From contig JBBBWG010021778.1 in the NCBI GenBank assembly GCA_037176905.1, forward strand, positions 55,541 to 76,142: DNA of 20,602 nt. Direction: 5' to 3'. Shown in pieces: positions 7,971 through 16,900 of the stretch (the first letter of the stretch is position 1; the number at the start of each line of letters is the position of its first letter). The notes beneath the pieces are model-generated. The model was not told the origin of the DNA, ran no database searches, and worked only from the letters and a program-made list of their open reading frames with translations. This DNA comes from Azolla pinnata. Lineage: Eukaryota > Streptophyta > Polypodiopsida > Salviniales > Salviniaceae. Position numbers and translations under genes: made by a program.

Positions 7971-9419
7971 CTAGCTAGATAGATATGCAGCACTAGTCAA
8001 ATGGGGCAAATTTTGAGACAAAGGTACACACTATGGTGCGAAAGCAAATGCTAATTGTACCAAAAAAAGGGCCTCTTGAAAACCATTGCAGTTTTTTGGG
8101 GCATTAACTGCAATAGGTTTGCTTCAATTTACTCGGGAGAGAATTTTGTTAGGGCATTCACACACACCTACATATATTTTTCATTGTACGAAACAATTGC
8201 TCCCCGCATATATGTATACATATTTACTTATCAACTTCAATATAAATATGTATGTTGTGGATCAGATTCAATACAAACAAATAATCTATATCTATGATTG
8301 TAATATGTAACATGATTGTGCATAGGTAGTGGCTTACATAGAGTGATCGATAGATTGTTGTGGGAAATTCATGGATGAATTGCCCCGAATTTCGTCTCGA
8401 TCCGTTGCGTCAGCACCCAGCAATCCCTCTTGTTTTTTTTTTCTTTTGTTGTTGTAATTACAGCTCGCCGCCCGCAAATTGTATTTGCATTCTTTCTCAT
8501 CCGTTAATTTTTTGTAGATTGATGAACCCATTCGAATCCGATAACAGCCCATGAATTAACTACGGACCGCATTAATCAGCTGATTCTAATGATCAAACAA
8601 TCAAACTTGTGGTATCTAACTAGCGAGTTAGTTTCATGAATTGATCTACTAATTTATCGGTTCCTCGATCCCATTTGATACTAGACATCAAATGACAATT
8701 GTCAGATGTGTGGACGTCAAACAACAATTTGCAAATTTTCAGGCTATGTATGTATCCATGAAATCCCCATATATATTGTTAAATAGGTCCAATTTTATAC
8801 ATGAATTTGACACCTGGAGCATGTACAATACATACACATAATCCTAAGGGTTAGATAGGCACATATCTATAACGATAAAATTTCCGGTAGGAAGAAGTAT
8901 AGAACTGGGAATATCTGAAAAACATCTCTCTCGATTATACATGCATAATTGGATTGTGGAAGTAAAACACACGATTGTACGCTTGAAACAAAAATAGAGA
9001 GAGAAATCCGACTAGATCGATAAGCAGTAGTGGCAGAAGCGAAAGATCATGCTACATTAGTCGGTTTGGATCCTCGAGATTAGCAACAAATTTCGAATAA
9101 AAAAATCGAGTTCAATCTCTCCTTCTGATTCGATTCTTTTGATTTTTTCCGAGAAAAAATTCATTCTGCATTCGCTAATTCGTTAAATTGGAAATGTTTC
9201 TTCTCACTTTCAAGAAGATCGTCCAGTATCGTAGAAATCGTCAACATAGGGAAGATTTTCAAGATCGGGACCCATTTCCAGTATCGCGACAATCTTCGAT
9301 ATCGCAACACCATCTTCAATATATCATGCCCAATCACAAACAAGGTGATATTGGACCTCGATGAGTTTGGATTGAACGCGGAACTCCGGGTTCTTTGCTA
9401 GCAGAACCACATGCTCTCG

Positions 9420-9435
9420 CTCTCTCTCTCTCTCG
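9420..9435. repeat. (CT)n microsatellite
   Basis: CTCTCTCT run after CATGCTCTCG, in otherwise unique sequence. Confidence 0.8.
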
Positions 9436-9671
9436 ACTGTCTTGTTGAACCGACGGTTGGTTCGATTGGTCACGAAAAATAGTCGGAATGTAACTAACGA
9501 GGCTTCTCTCCGAGCATTTCAGATGTTACAAATTACTTTAGCTTCTCCTCGAAAGACGCTCATTTCGTACGCAATTCTCCAAGTTTCTAGACGCGAGGAA
9601 ATGGGCCCCGCATGGTCCTTTACAGAGAAGGTGACAAAGATGCGGCTTCTGTATGAGTCGATCGGATCTCG

Positions 9672-9728
9672 ACCCTAAACCCTAAAATCCTAAAACCCTA
9701 AATCCTAAACCCTAATCCCTAAACCCCT
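9672..9728 (+). repeat. Interstitial telomere-like tract
   Basis: About eight CCCTAAA or CCTAAAA variants in succession, C-rich on the given strand, the same orientation as the block at the left end of the window. It marks the beginning of a region rich in telomere-heptamer derivatives that extends to 11,400. Confidence 0.9.
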
Positions 9729-9913
9729 CTTGCAAGAAGTCTTTGATCAGCGGTCTATATATACATGCCCACAGTAAATCAAAATGAAGTTTGTGTTGTT
9801 GAGCGCTGTGGGCGGAAAAAATCTGGCCTTTCGGCGCTGTGTGACCTTTTAGGGCTCTCTCTGGACTAACTAATGATGGGATCGACAAAATGATATGGCC
9901 AAGCTCACCATCA

Positions 9914-9946
9914 CAAACCCTAAACCCTAAACTCCAAACCCTAAAA
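9914..9946 (+). repeat. Short telomere-like tract
   Basis: AAACCCTAAACCCTAAACTCC followed by AAACCCTAAAA: four heptamer variants in the same orientation as 9672-9728. Confidence 0.8.
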
Positions 9947-10093
9947 GCCTTCCGATATGATCCTTCAACCTCTGGCATCGAAAGCATCTCGATCGAGCCA
10001 TTCTCAAGTGGCAAGCAAGTACTAGCCCACAAGCTCTGTGGATATACGACCGTTGAGCTTTCCAGAAACCGTAACTGAGCCAGACAAGACCAC

Positions 10094-10125
10094 AAAACCC
10101 TAAAGAAGCCACAAAACCCTAAAAA
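10094..10125 (+). repeat. Paired AAAACCCTAAA words
   Basis: The word CCACAAAACCCTAAA occurs twice, about 18 bp apart, in the same orientation as the preceding telomere-like tracts. Confidence 0.7.
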
Positions 10126-10533
10126 GCCAGTGAGCCCTCTGATATGACAGACTGACCATTGAGCTCCCCGGAGGCAAGACACCTACCATACCCATTCCAA
10201 TATCCCCACCATCTCTTTGGAAAGACATCCTGTAGAAGCATCATCATCTCATTTGTCCACCTATACAAATGGTTTCGCGAAGCCCATTTCCAATGTTCCT
10301 TCCCTACATTCCCATATCCCCACCATCTCCCTTTGATGCTCTTAACCATTTTCCTTTCCTTTCCTTTTTTCTTTTTTCTGTTTCTTTCTTTTGTACACAA
10401 GCCATACTGCTGTTTTGTGCGCAAGCTCGTGCGCGGGGGAAGCTCAAACGCTTTGTTCGCATTCAAAGAAACACAATTGCAAGAAGCGAAAAAGATGTTC
10501 AAAAAACAAAAGGTCGGTTCCGATGTACCATAC

Positions 10534-10761
10534 CTGAGCAATTGGCTTGGCCCTCATTAAGGGATCTGGTCTTTGGGCATTTAAGGGGCTCCATCTAGAT
10601 CTGATCGGCTCTCCATTGATCCACGCTCCGATCCGTGCTGTGTCGCGTACCACTTCCATTTTAATCTGCAATCCTGACAAAATCTGATCGGTTGTCGGAG
10701 CTTTCACAACAAGAGCATTTTCTCCATCATAAGTTTGTCGACGGGCAGCGAAGCGGTGGAT
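10534..10761 (-). CDS. Exon-like block of an unrecognised gene
   Basis: On the minus strand an acceptor TTCTTAACAACCAG precedes 228 nt (76 codons, phase 0 at both ends) followed by the donor GTATGG. The peptide starts IHRFAARRQTYDGENALVVK and contains TTDQILSGLQIKMEVV, RIGAWINGEPI and MRAKPIAQ. It is not repetitive, has balanced composition and strong splice borders, so it looks like a real coding exon. I do not recognise the family. No partner exon could be joined with confidence; it sits among telomere-like repeats and may be a stranded fragment of a duplicated gene. Confidence 0.4.
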
Positions 10762-10792
10762 CTGGTTGTTAAGAAACAATAAAGAAAATGAT

Positions 10793-11409
10793 CAAAGGAT
10801 TCCCTTTTTTTGGGGGGGGGGGCAAGATACATTGGCTCTGAGAGGCATCATCACCACCATCAAATTTAAGCTCATCGTGCAAGCACATTGGCAGTGGAGA
10901 CTATGGGCAATGAAAGAGGTTTTTGTTGAGGGGTTTCGACTTTAGGGTTTAGGGAAACATTACTTTTGGGTTAAAACAATCGAAAACAATCAAAGGATTC
11001 CTTTTTCTTTGGGCAGATACATTGGGCTCTGAGGCATTCATCACCACCATCAAATTTCATAGAGATGGGGGGAGAGAACCTGCAACCTCATCATGCAAGC
11101 ACATTGGCAGTAGAGACTATGGGCAATGAAAGAGGTTTTTGTTAAGGGTTTAGACTTTAGGGTTTAGGGAAAACATTACTTTAGGGCTAAAACAATAAAA
11201 AATAATCAGGACTCCCCTTTTTGGGGCAGATGAATTGGCTCTGAGGCATCATCACCACCATCAAATTTCATAGAGATGGCGCAATAGAGACTATGGGCAA
11301 TGAACGAGCTATTGGCAAGCTCATCATGCAAGCACATTGGCAGCCGAGCTATGGGCAATGAAAGAGGTTTTTTTGAAGCTTTAGACTTTAGGGTTTAGGG
11401 AAACATTAC
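10793..11409. repeat. Three diverged ~200-bp repeats each carrying TTTAGGGTTTAGGG
   Basis: Copies run about 10793-10990, 10991-11206 and 11207-11409. Each contains, in order, an AGGATTCC/GGACTCC-like start, TTGG(G)CTCTGAG, CATCACCACCATCAAATTT, GCAAGCACATTGGCAG, TATGGGCAATGAAAGAGG and TTTAGGGTTTAGGGAAA(A)CATTAC. The third copy has an internal rearrangement that repeats the TATGGGCAATGAA word. The heptamers are G-rich on the given strand, opposite to the tracts at 9672-10125. Confidence 0.9.
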
Positions 11410-11439
11410 CAGCACCATTGATCCAAGCATCTAGTGTGT

Positions 11440-11603
11440 TCTCTAAAGTCGCCTGCAATTCCCTTTTTGCTACATACTTTGTCCTCTTCTATGTACCCGA
11501 GCTTATCGAGCTGATGTTGCAACCAGACTTCAGTCATCGAAGTAAGTCTTCCGTATGCATGGTAAACTACTCCTCCACAGTAAGCTACAAAGGCTGCTTT
11601 CAC
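11440..11603 (-). other. Weak coding trace, unrecognised
   Basis: On the minus strand an open frame reads YCGGVVYHAYGRLTSMTEVW and then LQHQLDKLGYIEEDK, followed by GTATGT, a strong donor. The composition is protein-like, but no acceptor, start or partner exon can be fixed and no family is recognised. It may belong with the neighbouring blocks at 10534 and 11752 to a decayed minus-strand gene. Confidence 0.22.
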
Positions 11604-11751
11604 TAGGCTCTGCCCAATGGACCTTTTTTGCCTGTCTTTCTCCCTTTACCAAAGCATGTCCTGCTAAATGCCTACATCATGCAAAACTACTGCTTTGGTA
11701 AAGAATGTCAGGCTGATCTATACATATTTCAAATCCAGGGTACATACATAC

Positions 11752-11876
11752 TTGATAGCTCGAGTGGTGTGACAGCCTTGAAGTGAGAGCCCTCCTTTTC
11801 TGCTCTTGTATGGCAAGCTTCCAATGAATCCGAGATCACAGGATGATGGCGCCACCCCTGCCTCACCAACATCTGT
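11752..11876 (-). other. Weak coding trace, unrecognised
   Basis: On the minus strand, after GGTAACAG, the frame reads DVGEAGVAPSSCDLGFIGSL then PYKSRKGGLSLQGCHTTRAI and ends at AA|GTATGT, a strong donor. Not recognised. Low support: phases with the nearest candidate blocks were not proven compatible. Confidence 0.22.
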
Positions 11877-12560
11877 TACCATTAACAATGCCAGCTTGTG
11901 ATGAAGTTCCAAAAAGATTCAGAGGCAGAAATACTTACATAAGGTCAGTTCGATCGATCCATCCACTATGCCACTGTGATTCTCTTCATTCCTAGTAAAA
12001 AAAAAAAGGAGGTGATCTATCACTCATTCGAATGGATCTTTCGCAATACATGAACACACTGTTACTTGAAGCATTTGAAGAGAATATCATTATAGATTCA
12101 TATCAGCTAGTTATCTATATAGTCATGTTCATAAAAGGAAATGTTACCCAAATTCATTGCAATTCTGCAAGTTTGCAGGTTATCTGGCCATAAACTTTGA
12201 TGTTTACAAGCAACAAGAGAATAATAAAATAGCTACAACATTTCATAATTAAGCTTTTCATCAATTGTAGCCATATACATTGTAGGCATACGAGCCTGTA
12301 GTTAAGCTGTACTGAAACAGTTACAACATTTTATATTCATCTATGGTCTATATTGTGACTATATATACAAGGCATTTTAACGAAGAAGGTTCAACCAGCT
12401 CCATATAATTGACGTGCTTTCATCTTGGTGTGATTCAGTTTCCATGACTTAATATCCGGTCTGTCAAGCCTGCTTTTACCATCACAAAGCCACTGTTTCC
12501 TTTAACCAGATAAGAAGGCATCCTGTCGTTCCTTGTTTGCTCAACCTTCAGGACACTAGA

Positions 12561-12674
12561 TGCATCCTATTACCGCCAATCCCCTCCAAGTGTGGCATAC
12601 AAGCAAACCCTTCAACCTTCGAGATATTTGCTGCATAATATTATCACCAATCCGCTTCAAGTGGCATACAAGGC
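12561..12674. repeat. Two imperfect ~43-bp copies, ~70-bp spacing
   Basis: A segment containing CCAATCCCCTCCAAGTG and GGCATACAAG (12561-12604) recurs with changes at 12631-12674. Short local duplication, no coding meaning evident. Confidence 0.7.
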
Positions 12675-13126
12675 TTTTTGGTTAGCATCAGAAGGCGAAG
12701 GGATTTGAATTGGACCTGATATTCTTGAATCCACATACGACGCCACTTTCAATCAAACAACTTAAAGAGTAACCTTGAAAATCCACAGCCATACATAGGT
12801 TCTTATGTACAAGCTGTTTGTACCATATAATGCTTTCCATACTCCTTCAACCCGCTATTACATGCATTGGATATGGCACTGCCCCACCTTTTGGTAGCCT
12901 TGAACATTTGTAAATCATGACAGAAAATGTTACCTGTGTACCTGAAGCATGGTCCTCCTTGAGCATACCAACGTCAGGATATAATGTTCTTTTTATTAAC
13001 CTGCATCTGGCCAAAACAATCCAATAGCCCATGTGTATGCTCCACTGAAGTCAATAACACCCACCACACAACTTGTAAAAGTTGATCTACAATGTCTGTA
13101 GCCAGTCTGTAAAGGATCTCTTTGTC

Positions 13127-13198
13127 TCGATCAAGCTTGGATCTCTTCTGTTCGATCAAGCTTGGATCTCGTCTGTCTCGATCAAGCTTGGATCTCAT
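13127..13198. repeat. Three 25/26-bp tandem repeats around AAGCTT
   Basis: TCGATCAAGCTTGGATCTC begins at 13127, 13152 and 13178. The core ATCAAGCTTGGAT is almost palindromic. On the minus strand the array is open and encodes repeated RSKLDRD, but no gene context supports translation. Confidence 0.9.
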
Positions 13199-13923
13199 CT
13201 CACTTTTCACAATACTCAGCCCAGCTGCTTATTCACTTCTTTATAGTGGTAGCTACTAGTTTTGGAAAATTGGCTGCCGACAATGTGTCCATACCTCATT
13301 GTTACGATGATATACTTGTTATGTATCATGGTACCTTTGCAAGATAACATATTCCCTGGATTCCAGGCATCATTCCTCAGGAGCAGTAATCTCACAGCTT
13401 TAGTGTTGGCCGCAATTAAAGATGAAAACAAACCTTAAAGGTTTCAAATTCCTGCCTTCTTTATCAAAAACATGGGCCCTCTCTTTGGTAGTATAATGCA
13501 CCTATGGGAGTGCTTTTAAATCCCACAATGAAGGGCTCCATTTCGATGTTATGTGTGAGAGGTATTCTCGATGAAAAAGCTCAAGATTATCATTCGTTTG
13601 AGGAATATATAAAACATGGTTTTCCCTCTTTTCCTCTTTGCTCAAAAATCTGACCTCTCATCCAAAATTCATGAATCAAATTGGGCAGCAGAAATGTGAT
13701 AGATCTCAAAGCTACAACCAAGCATGGATTCCGATCCCTTCCAAGATAGGAATATAGCATCAATTTGCTCAAGATCCTGAAATCAGGCCAAAGGCAAGCT
13801 TAAACCACACATATATACACGCAAGAAAAAGTTTAGCAATCATATCAGTTACAACAAACTCACCGAAATATTTCAGCGTGTGTACTTTACAATAAGCTTG
13901 GATTTTTCTTGTAAAATGTCAGT

Positions 13924-16900
13924 CTACTGGTGCTCATAATCCACAGTAATTTGTTTGCCAGCAAGATATGACCTGAATGTAGAAATTTGACAGAGACAAT
14001 GTTAATTTATTGTTCTCACTCCACAACCTCACCATACATTGAACTTGTAGCATTTATCAATTCAAAGTTATAAAAAGACAAGCCCCAAGTCGTAAAAATG
14101 TCTTTAGAACTACTCTAAACAGTAGTGCTGCAGGGTTCCAAATAATTCAAGCTCTTAATATATTTGCAACCCTAGCACATGGTAGGATTCCTAAACTATT
14201 CTTACAAGAAGGATTAAGGATGAGGAATCTGATGCCACCATACTCTATTTTCATAACTGAATGTTACCATTGGTGGCTAAGGTTCTGTATGACATTGAGG
14301 TACTTTGTACACACGTACAAAGATGAACCCATCCATGTAGATTACTGCATCAGGCTCTTGAGAATTCAAAACTGTAATGGTTGGAAACATATCTGTGCAC
14401 ATGAGCTCACAGGTGGAGCATAAAAGAAAGCTACTAGCTAATTACTGTTACATTCAGTCGGGACCTTGTCCAAAGCAAGGAATTAGAAAAGATATGGCAA
14501 AAAAAATAGTACAAAAATGTATTTCCACATAACTGAAGTGAATCCTCTACTTATGCAGGCGGAACTAAATTTATTGGCCCCTATTCTATGTGTCTGAGAA
14601 GAGCAATTGCCAGATTCAATATACAGGTAGATTGCCAGATTGATCACTGAGACAGGTAGATTGTCTTCAATTGCAGAAGAAAGAAAGTCCTGTGACTGAG
14701 TACAGTTGACGCTGAATATCATGTTTGGATTGATTGTAAAAAGTACCAAGATATATGACCCACACAGGATAATGGAAGTTACATGTTCTTTTATTATATC
14801 AACTCGATCCAAGAAAGCTAGGTGCCTTTGTGGTTTATATCAAGCATCACAGGCCATTACTTTTGAGACTACAAATCTTTACATAAACATCGATCTCTTG
14901 ACTGTAGGGCTCTTATTGAATGTATACATTCTAGAGCTATATCTCAAATGTTCTCATTCAGCTGCATAAATGGGCACTTTTCCCTAAAAATATTTAATTT
15001 AATATTATTGACGTATAGCTTACTTTTGTATATACATGGCCCATTCACTAAAAACAAACTGCTAAAAACAAACCTGTGCAGATTCCGCTTGGCTGTTACT
15101 GCCTCTGCTTCACTGGCATAGCTGATTGTGATTGTGGCTCCTCTTTTATTTTTCTTGAAGTCCTGAATGTTAATAAGCTCGTTATATACAACTGTTTACA
15201 TACTACAATAATCTGCTTTTCAAACTTCATCTGTAATAATCACATGAATACATAAGTAAAGTTGGAGCAAAAGCAGCTGAAGAAAATAACCTATATGTGT
15301 GTCTGGAGTGTAAAGATCTATACTAAACTAAACGTGAATTATTTCCTCTACAAATTTCATGAAAACAACTTCAAAGCACAACCCGCTTCTAAAAGATTCA
15401 CTGGATACTCTGATTGAATATAAGACTTGAAAATTAAAGACAGATGAAAACGAATCAAGGAAAAACATAAATCGCCCAACTTGCTTTTGCCACTCAAAAC
15501 CTGCCATTCAAGGTGATAACAGTTCCATCCTTTCTGATTTATGAAATGAACAAGTGACAACAGTATCCTGCCATCCTGAATAGGATATAATTTCGTCCTT
15601 CCAGATCATCCAAAAATTCACAAAGTGTGTAAGCTTTGAAACCTAAAATTCACGAATTCCAGGAGGAGAAGATAACAAGGATCCTTTAAGGAGCAATCAC
15701 TAAATGCATTAAGTCTTTTGTTGGTTCCCCTGTCGCAACTGTATGTTGTTGGGCATGTCTATATTAAAACCAGCAAGCTATGCTTGTCATACAATGTAGA
15801 TGACTTGTGTAGCAGAACGGCCACATGTCACATTCTGTGTCGGTGTCAGAAAGAGAAACTGAATCAGAAGGAAGTGTGCAAACTTTGAAAACAAGAATTC
15901 ACATCCAGGAGGAGAAGAGAATAGGTATCCTTTAATGAGCAGCATTCGCTCAAACCTGGATCTCAAAAAGCATTCTTTAAATTTAAGGGCTGAATAAGCA
16001 TACAGATACAGAAAGGGGTTAGTAGTATATGTTGAACCAACTTGCTTTCTTCCAGAATGGACAGTGCATTATCATCTGACATCCAAATTTGACTTCGTAT
16101 TTTAACAGTGAAATCTCTGATCATCTTTAATTCTCGTATTGTAAGATTCTGATGAATGTACTAATTGATATAGAAATGTACATTTTCCCTACATACCCAG
16201 ACCCAGAGATGCAGAAATATGAGAAAAACTGACAAAAGTTTGAGCAGTCACTAAGATAACTTTCACTTACCCATACTCGATGATTAATTCTACCAAGTTC
16301 TGATCAAAACTTGGGTATGTAGTGAATAGTTACATGTATAACTAACGATATATCCTGTGTTTAAAATGGCTACTATGAAATTTGATACATACATATACTC
16401 ATTAATGAATTCTATCAAGCTTAAGCTAAACTGGAGAAATCGATAGTTAAGCTTGATCAACCAAAAATGGCATTCTCCAAAATAAGAATAGAATGACAAC
16501 CATTGTTTCACATCCAACAAAGACGGACATCACAATCAATCGTTAAATGTGTAAAGAGGCTGCTTTTGAACTGTAGAACATATGAACAGTCTCCAGGCTA
16601 GATAACATTGATAGTACAGTGTGTAGACGGACTGTTTGTATACATGTACATAATGCACAAAATAGCATTCATTGTATAGTTTTCCAATCATGAATAAGGA
16701 TTAATAATATCTAGAATTGACAGTATGCTTAGCAACAAGAAAGACAGTAGCCATTGTTAGCTAAATTTTTAAAAACCAGATTTTTTGTTTGAGACTTAAT
16801 CGATTGACTTGTACTTACAATTATTTTGCCGAGTTTCTCAAAGGTCTCAACGACAGTTGACATAGAAATGTCCTCTGGCAAGCCACTAACGGTCAGTATC

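Larger units (their letters stand above)
7089..9671. other. Gene-poor A/T-rich stretch upstream of the KNOX gene
   Basis: Apart from microsatellites (7909-7970; CT run 9420-9435) I see no gene. Short open frames exist on both strands (for example 8334-8552 minus, 72 codons, and about 9196-9364 plus) but none has a recognisable domain or exon signals that can be joined. Distal KNOX regulatory DNA could lie here; the sequence alone does not show it. Confidence 0.55.
9729..10533. other. Low-information stretch with weak open frames
   Basis: Several overlapping open frames of 100-156 codons exist on both strands, but their composition is erratic and none shows a domain. Two similar words, ATATCCCCACCATCTC, occur near 10201 and 10316; on the minus strand they give two RWWGY peptides in one frame (10119-10541). 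I cannot support a gene. Confidence 0.4.
11877..13923. other. Downstream region of the RRM gene, no supported gene
   Basis: Contains the 3' untranslated region of the minus-strand RRM gene next to 13923 and then unique A/T-rich DNA with two small repeats (12561-12674, 13127-13197). A minus-strand AATAAA near 12989 is a possible polyadenylation signal. Short open frames of 60-78 codons show no domain. Confidence 0.5.

Noticed and set aside
8334-8552. 72-codon minus-strand ORF with a true ATG
   Set aside because: Protein-like in places but no family, no conserved motif and A/T-rich surroundings; cannot be separated from chance.
9196-9364. Short plus-strand frame beginning MFLLTFKKIVQYRRN
   Set aside because: 57 residues, no recognisable family and no splice partners.
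9712-10182. 156-codon minus-strand open frame
   Set aside because: Overlaps telomere-like tracts and competing frames, with no domain; the length is explained by the lack of stops in CCCTAAA-type repeats.
10159-10560. 133-codon plus-strand open frame rich in Phe, Pro and Ser
   Set aside because: Driven by a pyrimidine-rich stretch and antisense to the better exon-like block.
10805-10822. T7-G11 homopolymer pair as a structural or quadruplex signal
   Set aside because: A single G run is not a G-quadruplex motif and such runs are prone to sequencing error.
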